64,000 nucleotides of DNA from Sphingomonas hylomeconis (lineage in GTDB: Bacteria; Pseudomonadota; Alphaproteobacteria; Sphingomonadales; Sphingomonadaceae), in NCBI RefSeq assembly GCF_025370105.1, contig NZ_JANQBK010000001.1, positions 248,001 through 312,000 on the forward strand. Reading direction: 5' to 3'. The notes beneath the pieces are model-generated. The model was not told the DNA's origin, did not search any database, and saw nothing but the letters and a program-made list of their open reading frames with translations. Each line of letters begins with the position of its first letter. Position 1 is the stretch's first letter. The position numbers and the translations under genes are program-made. This document shows positions 1 through 8,416 of the stretch, one piece after another.

Positions 1-201
1 AAGGAATATTTCGGCGATGCCGGCATGCTGGGCTATGTGAAGGGCGTGCAGCGCAAGGAGATCCGCGAAGGGATTGCCTGCGTGAAGCACCAGAACATGT
101 CCGGTTCCGACATCGGCGACGACCATAAGGAATATTTCGCCGGCGAGGCGGCGCTGAAGGCCGGCGGCGCGCACAACACGATGAACCAGTTCGCGGCGTG
201 A
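1..201 (+). CDS. aceA: Isocitrate lyase, C-terminal fragment (cut by window edge)
   Basis: Only the last 66 residues are present; the frame is open from base 1 and stops with TGA at 199-201. The fragment carries the isocitrate lyase tail pattern GYVKGVQRKEIREGIACVKH, then SGSDIGDDHKEYFAGEAALK and a TMNQF ending. Isocitrate lyase splits isocitrate into glyoxylate and succinate in the glyoxylate shunt, used for growth on acetate or fatty acids. That fits the many acyl-CoA genes elsewhere in the window. The catalytic core lies upstream of the window. A hairpin about 150 bp downstream is a plausible terminator. Confidence 0.88.
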   Translation, partial: KEYFGDAGMLGYVKGVQRKEIREGIACVKHQNMSGSDIGDDHKEYFAGEAALKAGGAHNTMNQFAA

Positions 202-350
202 TGCGCACGGGCGCAGCGTAGCGGCGCCCGAAACGCATCACGCCCGGCCGGCGGCGGCTCTGGGCCGCCGACCGACGACGCGGCTTTGCCGCGGCACGAC
301 CCAGTCTCGCAGTTCAAGCAAGCGGGTCGCTATCCCAGGGAGGGGTGCCC

Positions 351-382
351 AAGGGCCGGAGCGTCATGCTCCGGCCCTTTTG
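351..382. terminator. Rho-independent terminator candidate between aceA and coaB
   Basis: AAGGGCCGGAGC and GCTCCGGCCCTT form a 12-bp stem around a GTCAT loop, followed by TTTT on the plus strand and preceded by A residues. It lies between converging genes (aceA rightward, coaB leftward), so it may serve both. The rest of 202-406 shows no coding potential that I trust. Confidence 0.6.
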
Positions 383-406
383 CTGTGGCACCTCTTTGGC
401 GCAGCA

Positions 407-1045
407 TTATCCCTGCTTGCCCAGCGCCGCGGCGATCCGCGCCGCGAGCCGTGTCGCGACTTCCTCCTTGGGCAGGCGTTCCCAACTCTCCACGCCGCCG
501 GCGGTGACGATGTGCACGGTGTTGGCGAGGCCGCCCATCACGTCGCCTGACACGTCGTTGGCGACGATCCAGTCGACATTCTTGCGCGCGCGCTTGGCGG
601 TGGCGTGCGCGATCACATGTTCGGTCTCGGCGGCAAACCCGATCAGCAGCGCGGGCCGCTGCGCGCTGCGCGCGAGGCCGGCCAGGATATCCGGGTTTTC
701 GATCAGCTGCAGCACGGGCGGCGCGCCGCTCTTCTTGATCTTCTGCCCGGTGTCCGCAACGCGCCAGTCGGCCACCGCGGCGACCATCACCGCGGCATCT
801 ACGGGCAGCGCGGCATCGACCGCGGCCTGCATCTCGCGTGCGGTTTCCACGTCGATGCGGGTCACGCCGGCGGGTGTCGGCAGCGTGACCGGGCCAGCAA
901 TCAGCGTAACGTGGGCGCCGAGCGCGGCCAGCGCGGCGGCGATCGCGAAGCCCTGGCGGCCGGACGAGCGGTTGGCGAGATAGCGCACCGGATCGATCGG
1001 CTCGTGTGTCGGGCCGGCGGTGACGAGGATGTGGCGGCCGTGCAT
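407..1045 (-). CDS. coaB: Phosphopantothenate-cysteine ligase (CoaB), stand-alone
   Basis: This 212-residue protein matches the CoaB half of the usual CoaBC fusion. It starts with the nucleotide-binding signature VTAGPTHEPIDPVRYLANRS at residues 8-27 and contains AAVADWRV and a KIKK lysine patch. The reaction joins 4'-phosphopantothenate to cysteine in coenzyme A synthesis. The ATG shares one base with the coaC stop (TGATG), so translation is probably coupled. In most bacteria the two halves are one polypeptide of about 400 residues; here they are two reading frames. A sequencing frameshift at the junction is the alternative reading. Confidence 0.88.
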   Translation of the reverse strand: MHGRHILVTAGPTHEPIDPVRYLANRSSGRQGFAIAAALAALGAHVTLIAGPVTLPTPAGVTRIDVETAREMQAAVDAALPVDAAVMVAAVADWRVADTGQKIKKSGAPPVLQLIENPDILAGLARSAQRPALLIGFAAETEHVIAHATAKRARKNVDWIVANDVSGDVMGGLANTVHIVTAGGVESWERLPKEEVATRLAARIAAALGKQG

Positions 1046-1578
1046 CAGGCGGGCAGCGCGGCCCTGATCGCGACGAGGATCGCCGCCGGTTCGGGCAGCC
1101 GCCCGGGGCCGAACTCGCCGCACGCCATCGCGCCCTCGTCCGGCTCGAGCACCGTCACGCCGTCGCCGCGCAGCGTCGCCACGTTGCGGCGCGTCGCCGC
1201 GTGCTGCCACATCCGCACGTTCATCGCCGGCGCGGCGAGCACCGGCTTGTCGGTGGCGAGCAGCAGCGTGGTGGCGAGATCGTCGGCGATGCCGGCCGCC
1301 ATCTTGGCCATCAGGTCGGCCGTGGCGGGTGCGACGACGACGAGATCGACGGCGCGGCTGAGCTGGATATGGCCCATCTCGGCTTCGTCCTTGAGATCCC
1401 ACAAGCTGGTATAGACCTGGTTCTCGGACAAGGCGGCGAGCGTCATCGGGGTGACGAAATGCTGCCCGCCGGCGGTCAGCACGCAGGTGACCGCGATATC
1501 GGCCTTGCGGCACAGGCGGATCAGTTCGCAGGCTTTATAGGCGGCGATTCCGCCGCCGACGATCAGCAGGATCTTCAT
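1045..1578 (-). CDS. coaC: Phosphopantothenoylcysteine decarboxylase (CoaC), stand-alone
   Basis: This 177-residue flavoprotein decarboxylates 4'-phosphopantothenoylcysteine to phosphopantetheine in CoA synthesis. It shows the HFCD features: GGIAAYKA at residues 9-16, the catalytic His in GHIQLSR (H70), APATADLMAKMA, PAMNVRMW (117-124), and Cys153 in the ACGEFGPGR substrate clamp. The ATG overlaps the stop of the upstream membrane-protein gene by 4 nt (ATGA), and its own TGA overlaps coaB by 1 nt. It is therefore an internal member of the ubiE-ubiB-coaCB operon. The length matches stand-alone CoaC, so it is not truncated. Confidence 0.9.
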   Translation of the reverse strand: MKILLIVGGGIAAYKACELIRLCRKADIAVTCVLTAGGQHFVTPMTLAALSENQVYTSLWDLKDEAEMGHIQLSRAVDLVVVAPATADLMAKMAAGIADDLATTLLLATDKPVLAAPAMNVRMWQHAATRRNVATLRGDGVTVLEPDEGAMACGEFGPGRLPEPAAILVAIRAALPA

Positions 1579-2693
1579 CGAATCATCCTCGTCACCGTGA
1601 TCCGGCGCCGGTCGCGGGCGGCGACGATCAGGTCGCGCAGGCCATCGGGCAGGAAGGCGAGGCCGATCAGAATCGTGGGCGCGATCATCAGCCCCCAATA
1701 GAAGGTGTCGGTGCGCCCGAACAGGCCGAGCAGCAGCGCATAGGCACCAATGGTGGCGAGCGCGCGAAGCGCCAGCGGGTCGCGCCACGCCGCCCAGCCG
1801 AACAGCGTCAGGCCGACGAGCAGCGCCGCCAGCCAGGCCGGCGCGAGGTTCAGCGCAGTCGAGATCGTCATCGTCTTCACGAAGAAGCCGAAGCCGAGCA
1901 GGCCCGACCAGCCGGGGGAGGTGGGATCGAGCGGGCGCACGACCTGCGAGACGGCATAAGCGTGCAGCGTGACGACGACGGCGAAGATCGCGAGCGTCGC
2001 GACCCAGCCCCAGGCCTCGCGGCGATGCCCTTCGGCAAAGGCGAGCATCGCCATGATGCCGACATAGAGCACCGCCGTCTCGCGGATCAGCATCGCGATC
2101 ATCCCGAACGCCGCCGCTTCGACCCAGCGGTTCGGCTTGCGCAGCGCGAGCGACAGTGCGATCAGCAGCCCGGCCCAAACCTCGTGAAAGCCGACCAGAT
2201 CGGCCTGCACGAACGCCGCCATGCCGCCCGCCAACAGGATCACCGCGATCGCGCGCGGCGGCGCGCGAGCGAAGGCGGGGCGCAGCCGCACGAACCACGC
2301 CAGCAGCACGCCGGCGGCAAGCAGGTAGAGCAGGGCGATGGTCACCGGCGCCGGTAACAGGCTCTGCACCATGGCGAGCGTCGGCAGCCGGAAGGTGATG
2401 AACGGGCGCAGCGGATAGTTGCCGGTGCGCAGCGCGGCGGCGGTAACGGCATAGTAGTTGCCGCCGGCGCGCACACCCGAGACGATCGATTCGTACAACA
2501 CGACATCGGCCATGTCGTCGGCGCGGGTGGCCGGGCTGTGGCTGACCGGCGGCGGCCCCGGGCTGGCCAACGCGGTCAGGCTGGCGGCGAGCACGAGCAC
2601 GAGCAGCGCAAGCCCCCACCGCGCAGGGATGGGCTTCAGCGCTGCGAACCGGCTGGGGGCGCTCAGCCAGAGTGGGGTGAGCGGGCGGGACAT
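1575..2693 (-). CDS. Polytopic membrane protein, possible GT-C-type glycosyltransferase
   Basis: This 372-residue protein is mostly hydrophobic, with about nine predicted membrane segments; the first lies near residues 25-45. A loop with an ESI/NYY motif after the first segment resembles the first periplasmic loop of GT-C (lipid-linked sugar) transferases, but I do not recognise the family. The ATG overlaps the ubiB TAA by one base (TAATG) and the gene overlaps coaC by 4 nt, so it is co-transcribed with both. A role tied to ubiquinone or CoA is not implied by sequence; the link may only be shared transcription. It could also be a plain permease-like protein. Confidence 0.7.
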   Translation of the reverse strand: MSRPLTPLWLSAPSRFAALKPIPARWGLALLVLVLAASLTALASPGPPPVSHSPATRADDMADVVLYESIVSGVRAGGNYYAVTAAALRTGNYPLRPFITFRLPTLAMVQSLLPAPVTIALLYLLAAGVLLAWFVRLRPAFARAPPRAIAVILLAGGMAAFVQADLVGFHEVWAGLLIALSLALRKPNRWVEAAAFGMIAMLIRETAVLYVGIMAMLAFAEGHRREAWGWVATLAIFAVVVTLHAYAVSQVVRPLDPTSPGWSGLLGFGFFVKTMTISTALNLAPAWLAALLVGLTLFGWAAWRDPLALRALATIGAYALLLGLFGRTDTFYWGLMIAPTILIGLAFLPDGLRDLIVAARDRRRITVTRMIR

Positions 2694-4228
2694 TACCCGA
2701 CCAGCGACCAGACGATCGCCGCCCCGAGCACCGCGCTGAGCAAGGCGACGGCAAGATAGCGCCAGCCACCGCCAATGCGCACGACCTCGATCTCGCGCAG
2801 CGGCGGGCTCGGCGGGGCGCCGCCGGGGGACGGGTAGCGCGCCTCGATGTTGCGGATCAGTTCGGGCAGCCGCGCCAGCGTGCGCAGATCGGTGATGATC
2901 TTGTCGGCAACGAATGCTTCGGGGCCGAGCTCGGTGCGGATCCATTCGCGCACGAACGGCGCGGCGGCATCCCAAAGATTGATATCGGGATCGAGACTGG
3001 TAGCGACGCCCTCGACCATCACCATGGTCTTCTGCAGCAGCAACAGATGCGGCTGGGTCTGCATGTCGAAATCGCGCGTGATGTTGAACAGGCCGTCGAG
3101 CATCATGCCGATCGACATGTCCTTGACTGCCATGCCGCGCATCGGTTCGCCCACCGCGCGCAGCGCGGTGGCGAATTCGGCGACATTGTGATGCGCCGGC
3201 ACATAGCCCGCCTCGAAATGGATTTCCGCGACGCGCTTATAATTACCGGTGATCAGGCCGTAGAGGATTTCCGCCAGCCACACGCGGGCGCGCCGATCGA
3301 TCCGGCCCATGATGCCGAAATCGATCGCGGCGATCTTGTTGCCGGGCAGCGCGAATAGGTTTCCCTGATGCATGTCGGCATGGAAGAAACCCTCGGCGAT
3401 CGCCTGGCGGAGGAACGCATGGACAAGCGTGTTGGCGAGCAGGCGGACGTCGTAGCCCGCATCGACCAAGGCGGCGCGGTTACTCAGCTTTATCCCGTCG
3501 ACCCATTCGAGCGTCAGCACCTTGCCGCTGGTGCGCTGCCAGTCGATCGCCGGCACGACGAAATCGGGCTCGGCGGTCATCGATTCGGCGAGTTCGGAGG
3601 CGGAGGCGGCCTCGCGGCGGAGATCGAGCTCGCGCGCCGTCCAGCGCTTGAACGTCTCGATCACCAGGCGCGGGCGCAGACGGGAAAGCTCGCCACCCAT
3701 CGCCTCGACTTGGGCGGCAGCCCATTGATAGGTGTCGATCGCGCGGGCGAAATCTTCCTCCACGCCGGGGCGCAGGACCTTTACCGCCACGGTGCGGCCG
3801 TCGGTCGTAATTGCGCGGTGAACCTGCGCGATCGACGCCGCGCCGACCGGTACCGGATCGATCGATTGAAACAGCATGCTGGGATCGCGGCCGAACGCCC
3901 GGGTCATCGCGGCGTGAATCGTCTCGTACGGGACGGGCGGAAGCGCGTCCTGAAGGCGCAAAAGGTCATTAGCCGCCGCTTCGCCGACGATGTCGGGGCG
4001 GGTGGCGAGCGTTTGTCCGAGCTTGATCGCGGCGGGGCCGATCGCCTGGAGCGCGTCGGCATAGGCCGGGATCTTCGGCACGCGCGCGCCGATCCGCGCG
4101 ATGCGAACGAGGCGGCGGATCGGGGCAGGGGTGTTTGGATCGCGCTCGATCCCGCGCAGCGCACCGTGGCGTGCAAGGATGCGGCCCCATTTTACCAGAC
4201 GCCAGAGGTGGGTGGTGGTTTGGGTCAC
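2693..4228 (-). CDS. ubiB: UbiB-family atypical kinase/ATPase for ubiquinone synthesis
   Basis: UbiB is a membrane-associated ADCK/ABC1-type kinase-like ATPase needed for ubiquinone synthesis. From the chosen GTG the protein has 511 residues. The KxGQ motif (KLGQTLATRPD) starts at residue 69, followed by VAVKVLRPG, the catalytic-loop-like FFHADMHQGNLF, and AIDFGIMGR in the DFG position. One or two membrane spans close the C terminus. The GTG is preferred because upstream ATG codons lie inside the palindromic repeat in the ubiE-ubiB gap. It is followed by overlapping genes for a membrane protein and CoaC. Confidence 0.92.
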   Translation of the reverse strand: MTQTTTHLWRLVKWGRILARHGALRGIERDPNTPAPIRRLVRIARIGARVPKIPAYADALQAIGPAAIKLGQTLATRPDIVGEAAANDLLRLQDALPPVPYETIHAAMTRAFGRDPSMLFQSIDPVPVGAASIAQVHRAITTDGRTVAVKVLRPGVEEDFARAIDTYQWAAAQVEAMGGELSRLRPRLVIETFKRWTARELDLRREAASASELAESMTAEPDFVVPAIDWQRTSGKVLTLEWVDGIKLSNRAALVDAGYDVRLLANTLVHAFLRQAIAEGFFHADMHQGNLFALPGNKIAAIDFGIMGRIDRRARVWLAEILYGLITGNYKRVAEIHFEAGYVPAHHNVAEFATALRAVGEPMRGMAVKDMSIGMMLDGLFNITRDFDMQTQPHLLLLQKTMVMVEGVATSLDPDINLWDAAAPFVREWIRTELGPEAFVADKIITDLRTLARLPELIRNIEARYPSPGGAPPSPPLREIEVVRIGGGWRYLAVALLSAVLGAAIVWSLVG

Positions 4229-4233
4229 GCCTG

Positions 4234-4340
4234 CTCCCTTCCCGCATGCGGGAGGGGCTGGGAGAGGGCCTGTCGAATAAGCGTTGCGGAGGCCGTGAAC
4301 AGGCCCTCCCCCGACCCCTCCCGCATGCGGGAGGGGGGAA
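4234..4340. repeat. Palindromic extragenic repeat, CCCTCCCGC family (ubiE-ubiB gap)
   Basis: Two hairpins with a CCCGCATGCGGGAGGGG core face each other, and the inner arms GAGGGCCTGT and ACAGGCCCTC also pair. The element fills the gap between ubiE and ubiB. Related copies are at 45993-46158 and 52449-52543. It can fold into a large cruciform in RNA or DNA and may modulate read-through inside the operon. Confidence 0.85.
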
Positions 4341-4355
4341 GAAGCGTAACGCGCA

Positions 4356-5111
4356 TCAAATCTTCCAGCCGCTGTGGATCGCGACGAGCCCGCCGAGCAT
4401 CGGTTCAACCTTGGTCTGCACGAAGCCGGCCTCGGCAATCATGCCTTTGAACTTTTCCATGTCGGGGAAGCGGCGGATCGATTCGATCAGGTAGCGGTAC
4501 GATTCGGGATCGCCCGCGAGCAACTGGCCGAGCTTCGGCACGACCTTGTGCGAGTAAGCGTCGTACACGTCGCCGAAGCCGGGCCACAGCGTGGTCGAGA
4601 ATTCGAGGCAGTAGAAGCGACCGCCGCGGCGCAGCACGCGGTGCGCCTCGCGCAGCGCCTTGGGGATGTCTGTCACGTTGCGGATGCCGAACGCGATCGT
4701 ATAGGCATCGAAGAAGCGATCGGGGAATTGCAGCACTTCGGCATTGGCCTCGGTCCAGACCAGGCCGTCGATGCCGCGCTTGGCGGCGCGTTCCATGCCC
4801 ACTTCGAGCATCGCCGGGTTGATATCAGCGACGGTCACCGCCGCGCCGGACGCCGCGAGCCGGAAGGCGATGTCGCCGGTGCCGCCGGCCATGTCGAGCA
4901 CCTGCTCCCCCTCGCGTGGCTTCACGCGGCGGACGAAGCGGTCCTTCCACAGCCGGTGCATGCCGCCCGACATGGCATCGTTCATGAGATCGTATTTCGC
5001 CGCGACGCTGGTGAACACGCCGCCGACACGGGCGGTCTTTTCCTGCGCGGGAATGTCTTCGTAGCCGAAGGAGACGGTATCGGGCGTAGGGGTGGGCGCT
5101 GGATCGGTCAT
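4356..5111 (-). CDS. ubiE: Ubiquinone/menaquinone C-methyltransferase UbiE
   Basis: This 251-residue SAM-dependent methyltransferase performs the C-methylation step of ubiquinone synthesis. The SAM-binding motif I is LDMAGGTGD at residues 72-80; the family signature VAAKYDLMNDAMSGGMHRLW precedes it, and AFGIRNVTD and CLEFS lie further on. It is the first gene of the leftward operon with ubiB, a membrane protein, coaC and coaB, separated from ubiB by a palindromic repeat. The stretch between it and divergent mutM contains another repeat. Length and motifs are normal for the family. Confidence 0.96.
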   Translation of the reverse strand: MTDPAPTPTPDTVSFGYEDIPAQEKTARVGGVFTSVAAKYDLMNDAMSGGMHRLWKDRFVRRVKPREGEQVLDMAGGTGDIAFRLAASGAAVTVADINPAMLEVGMERAAKRGIDGLVWTEANAEVLQFPDRFFDAYTIAFGIRNVTDIPKALREAHRVLRRGGRFYCLEFSTTLWPGFGDVYDAYSHKVVPKLGQLLAGDPESYRYLIESIRRFPDMEKFKGMIAEAGFVQTKVEPMLGGLVAIHSGWKI

Positions 5112-5241
5112 GGTGCGGCTCTAGCCGAGCGCGGGCGCGGCGCAAACCACGATGATGGCGCGAGCCTGCTTCTCGTTACCGCGCGTCGGGCGGGCGCCAG
5201 CGTCGCACTGCTATCGCAGGCCGTCATCCTCGCCACAATAT

Positions 5242-5348
5242 CGTCATCCTGAACTTGTTTCAGGATCCATCGGGCGGCTAAGCCCCGGACAATTAGGTGA
5301 GTGTCGCCATGCCGGCACAATGGATCCTGAAACACGTTCGGGATGACG
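5242..5348. repeat. Palindromic repeat, TCATCCTGAA family (upstream of mutM)
   Basis: Arms CGTCATCCTGAAC...GTTTCAGGATCCAT and ATGGATCCTGAAAC...GATGACG pair end to end over 107 bp. The copy at 49415-49520 is very similar, including the inner GGGCGGCTA and part of the spacer. The element ends 9 bp before the mutM ATG, so its last bases abut the mutM ribosome-binding site. Confidence 0.9.
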
Positions 5349-5357
5349 GAGTGTGGG

Positions 5358-6170
5358 ATGCCTGAACTACCAGAGGTCGAGACGACGGTGCGGGGCTTGC
5401 GGCCCGTGCTGGAGGGCCAGCGCCTGGCCTCGGTCGAGACGCGGCGCGGGGATCTGCGGCGGCCGTTTCCCGAAGATCTGCGCCAGCGCATGACGGGGGC
5501 CACCGTCACCGCGCTTGGCCGGCGCGCGAAATACGGGCTGATCGAGACGGATCGCGGCGATACCCTGATCTTCCATCTCGGCATGTCCGGCAGGTGGCGG
5601 GTCGATCCGGCCGAACTGCTTACGCACGATCATCTGCTCATCGCGACCGACAGCGGGCGGCACCTGGCGCTCAACGATGCGCGACGATTCGGCTCGGTCG
5701 ATCTGTGGCCGACCGCCGATATCGATGCCTATCCGCCATTCCAGGGAATCGGCCCCGAGCCATTGGGCCCCGAGCTTACCGCGGGGCATCTGCATGATGC
5801 GCTCGGCGGGCGGAAGGCGTCGATCAAGCTGATGCTGCTCGACCAGCGCATCGTCGCGGGGCTCGGCAACATCTATGTCTGCGAGGCGCTGTATCTCGCG
5901 CGAATCTCCCCCAAGACCGCTGCCGGTCGGGTGTCGCCGGTGCGGTTAGAGCGGCTCGTAGAGGCCATCCGCGCGGTGCTGCTGGCCGCGATCGACGCCG
6001 GTGGATCGACGCTGCGCGATTATGCCAAGCCGGATGGCGAACTCGGCTATTTTTCCAAGCAATTCGCGGTTTACGGCCGTGAAGGAGAGCCGTGCGGCTG
6101 CGGCGGGCTGGTCAAACGCTATAGCGAGGGCGGCCGATCGACCTTCTGGTGCCCGAAATGCCAGCGATGA
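5358..6170 (+). CDS. mutM: Formamidopyrimidine-DNA glycosylase (Fpg/MutM)
   Basis: MutM excises 8-oxoguanine and ring-opened purines from DNA and cleaves the abasic strand. From the ATG at 5358 the mature N terminus is PELPEVE, supplying catalytic Pro2 and Glu3; earlier in-frame starts would bury that proline and are rejected. The C-terminal zinc finger has cysteines at 246, 248, 265 and 268. The conserved LGNIYVCEAL helix-two-turn-helix region is present. The 270 residues are normal length. Its 5' flank consists of a palindromic repeat; GGAG at 5347-5350 lies at the repeat boundary and is the likely ribosome-binding site. Confidence 0.95.
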   Translation: MPELPEVETTVRGLRPVLEGQRLASVETRRGDLRRPFPEDLRQRMTGATVTALGRRAKYGLIETDRGDTLIFHLGMSGRWRVDPAELLTHDHLLIATDSGRHLALNDARRFGSVDLWPTADIDAYPPFQGIGPEPLGPELTAGHLHDALGGRKASIKLMLLDQRIVAGLGNIYVCEALYLARISPKTAAGRVSPVRLERLVEAIRAVLLAAIDAGGSTLRDYAKPDGELGYFSKQFAVYGREGEPCGCGGLVKRYSEGGRSTFWCPKCQR

Positions 6171-6267
6171 GAGTTGACCGCCGCGCCGGCGCTCGGTAAG
6201 GAGCGCGCTTTCCGGGGCTGCGGGCTTTGCCGTCCGCGCCCCTTTCTATTTACCAGATGAGGGCTTC

Positions 6268-6531
6268 ATGGCGAACACGCCACAGGCGAAAAAGCGTATC
6301 CGTCGTAACGCGGCACGCACGATTGTGAACGGCAACCGGGTTGGTCGTATCCGTACCTTCGTCAAGAAGTGCGAATCGGCGCTGATCGCCGGCGACAAGG
6401 ATGCGGCTGCTGCTGCGCTGGTCCAGGTCCAGCCGGAGCTGATGCGTGGCGTCGCCAAGGGCGTGTATCACAAGAACACGGCCTCGCGGAAATTCTCGCG
6501 CCTGACCAAGGCGGTCGCCGCACTCGCCTAA
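6268..6531 (+). CDS. rpsT: 30S ribosomal protein S20
   Basis: This 87-residue basic protein starts [17 protein letters not shown], the S20 signature, and binds 16S rRNA in the small subunit. A GAGGG box lies just upstream of the ATG. The gene sits between mutM and dnaA, the usual alphaproteobacterial position, and is followed directly by a strong terminator that separates it from dnaA. Confidence 0.97.
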   Translation: MANTPQAKKRIRRNAARTIVNGNRVGRIRTFVKKCESALIAGDKDAAAAALVQVQPELMRGVAKGVYHKNTASRKFSRLTKAVAALA

Positions 6532-6557
6532 CGGCGACGACGACGACGAAGCACATC

Positions 6558-6588
6558 GCCCGCCGGGACAGCTCCCGGCGGGCTTTTT
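6558..6588 (+). terminator. Rho-independent terminator after rpsT
   Basis: GCCCGCCGGGA and TCCCGGCGGGC form a perfect 11-bp stem around CAGC, followed by five T residues. It closes the rpsT transcript, so dnaA must have its own promoter in the roughly 400 bp that follow. Confidence 0.93.
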
Positions 6589-6620
6589 GTCGTCCCTGAT
6601 GCAGGTTAAGGCGCGCGATC

Positions 6621-6950
6621 GATTCACCCGCATGCGCAAATATCCTCAATCCGGAACGGGTATAGAACAGGCGCGGAAACGCTGCGATTCGCACGCCGGG
6701 TTTTCGCGCGGTCGGTGAAAAGCCAAGCGATTGCAGTGTCTTATAAGAAATTCGACGTGAATCCTTGGCGCGTTTTGTGTCAACCCGGATTATTTCGGAA
6801 ATGTGACCGGTCGAGGCCTTGCTCGACTCGCCACGATCTTCTCTAACTGACCTCCGGCGGCGGCGATTCAGCCCGGCCGACTCTATCGTAACGGCCTCGG
6901 CGTCGGACGGATGTGATTCCGCCCGCGGGGAGCGTTTGCGATTGGGATTC
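6621..6950. promoter_or_regulatory. dnaA upstream region with eight GANTC (CcrM-type) sites
   Basis: The 411 bp between the rpsT terminator and dnaA hold no gene I accept. GANTC occurs at 6621, 6686, 6759, 6825, 6865, 6879, 6915 and 6946 (first base of each), eight in 330 bp; chance predicts about one. GANTC is the target of the alphaproteobacterial cell-cycle methylase CcrM, and methylation is known to affect dnaA transcription in Caulobacter. No clear TTATCCACA DnaA box is visible, so I do not call this an origin. The stretch also contains the most AT-rich DNA nearby (around 6740-6800), where a promoter is likely. Confidence 0.6.
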
Positions 6951-6999
6951 ATCAGCGCGGGGGGCAAATCGCGCCGTGGGTATAGAGGGTGCGAGTATC

Positions 7000-8385
7000 G
7001 TGGGTTTTGACGTGGATCAGCTGGGCGACGCGGCGCGCGCATGGGGAACCGTCCGCGGCCACCTGCGCGAATCCGCCGGCGCGCGCCTGTTTGATCAGTG
7101 GCTGAAGCCGATGGAACTGATCGACGACGGCGCGGACGACACGATTCGGCTCGCGCTCCCGTCGGCGTTCATGACCAACTGGGTCCGCAACCATTATGCC
7201 GATCGGCTGGCAGCGGAATTCCGCGCCATCCTGCCGGACGTGCGCAGCGTATCGATCGAAACGCGCGCCGCCACGGCGCCGGCCGCGGCGCCGGCCCCGA
7301 CCGTGCTGAGCGTAGCGACCTCCGCCGCGCCGGTCGCGGTGAAGCCGGTCGAGCCCTCGGCGCGGCCGCCGCTCGACCCGCGCTTCACCTTCGACCGGTT
7401 CGTCGTCGATGCCTCGAACAAGGTAGCCTTCAACGCCGCCAAGGCGCTGGCCGCGCCGGGCGCGCCGCGCTTCAGCCCGCTGTTCCTGCATAGCGGCACG
7501 GGGCAGGGCAAGACCCACCTGATGCATGCGGTGGGCGCGGCCTATCTCGAGGCCGTGCCGGACGCGCGCGTGATCCTGATGTCGGCCGAGCGCTTCATGT
7601 TCGAATTCGTCTCGGCGATGCGCGCCAAGGACACGCATGCGTTCAAGATGCGCCTGCGCTCCGCCGATCTGCTGATGATCGACGATCTGCAGTTCATTGC
7701 CGGCAAGGATGCGACACAGGAAGAATTCTTCCACACGATCAACGAAGTGATGGCGGCGAACCAGCGGCTCGTCGTCTGTGCCGATCGCTGCCCGCAAAGC
7801 CTCGACGGCGTCGAAGCGCGGATCACCTCGCGCCTGTCGGTCGGCCTGGTGGCGGACATCAAGGCGCCGGACCTGCCGCTGCGCCAGGCGATCCTGCAGC
7901 GCAAGCTGGTCGACATGCCCGGCGCATCGGTGCCGGGCGAGGTGCTGGATCTGCTTGCCGGTCGGATCACGCAGAGCATTCGCGATCTGGAAGGCGCGCT
8001 GGGGCGGATCGTCGCCTATGCGCAACTGACCGGCGACAGCGTCGATCTCGATTTCGCCGTGGCGACGCTTGGCGACGTGCTGCGCGGCGCCGAACGCCGC
8101 GTGACGATCGACGAGATCCAGAAGGCGGTCTCGGCGCATTTCGAATTGAAGCCGGTCGATCTGGTGTCGGCCCGGCGCGCGGTGGTCGTGGCCCGGCCGC
8201 GGCAGATCGCCATGTATCTGGCCAAGCGCCTGACGACGCGCTCGCTGCCCGAAATCGGGCGCAAGTTCGGCGGGCGCGACCATTCGACCGTGATCCATGC
8301 GGTGCGGCGGATCGAAGCACTGCGCGACACGGACCGCGAAATCGACGGCGCCGTACGGATCCTGCTGCGCGAGCTTGAGGGCTAA
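7000..8385 (+). CDS. dnaA: Chromosomal replication initiator protein DnaA
   Basis: DnaA is the AAA+ initiator that opens the replication origin. From the GTG at 7000 it has 461 residues. Domain I (about 10-85) starts AWGTVRGHLRESAGARLFDQ, followed by an Ala/Pro-rich linker. The Walker A is SGTGQGKTH near residue 165, Walker B is LLMIDDLQF, and the C-terminal DNA-binding signature is GGRDHSTVIHAV. The GTG has GAGGG 10 nt upstream; in-frame starts at 6913 (ATG) and 6976 (GTG) would add non-conserved residues. The Walker A loop reads GTGQGKT rather than the common GGVGLGKT, but all catalytic positions are kept. Confidence 0.94.
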   Translation: MGFDVDQLGDAARAWGTVRGHLRESAGARLFDQWLKPMELIDDGADDTIRLALPSAFMTNWVRNHYADRLAAEFRAILPDVRSVSIETRAATAPAAAPAPTVLSVATSAAPVAVKPVEPSARPPLDPRFTFDRFVVDASNKVAFNAAKALAAPGAPRFSPLFLHSGTGQGKTHLMHAVGAAYLEAVPDARVILMSAERFMFEFVSAMRAKDTHAFKMRLRSADLLMIDDLQFIAGKDATQEEFFHTINEVMAANQRLVVCADRCPQSLDGVEARITSRLSVGLVADIKAPDLPLRQAILQRKLVDMPGASVPGEVLDLLAGRITQSIRDLEGALGRIVAYAQLTGDSVDLDFAVATLGDVLRGAERRVTIDEIQKAVSAHFELKPVDLVSARRAVVVARPRQIAMYLAKRLTTRSLPEIGRKFGGRDHSTVIHAVRRIEALRDTDREIDGAVRILLRELEG

Positions 8386-8416
8386 GCGCGACCGGCTGCG
8401 GCCGCCAGCGAGGCCG

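Noticed and set aside
4229..4438. Longer ubiB start inside the repeat
   Set aside because: The extra 70 residues are translated repeat and Pro/Arg-rich; the GTG start begins a normal UbiB.
6913..6999. Longer dnaA start at ATG 6913 or GTG 6976
   Set aside because: The added residues are not like DnaA domain I, and the GTG at 7000 has the better ribosome-binding site.
6590..6999. Replication origin next to dnaA
   Set aside because: No DnaA boxes of the TTATCCACA type were found; the GANTC cluster alone is not enough.
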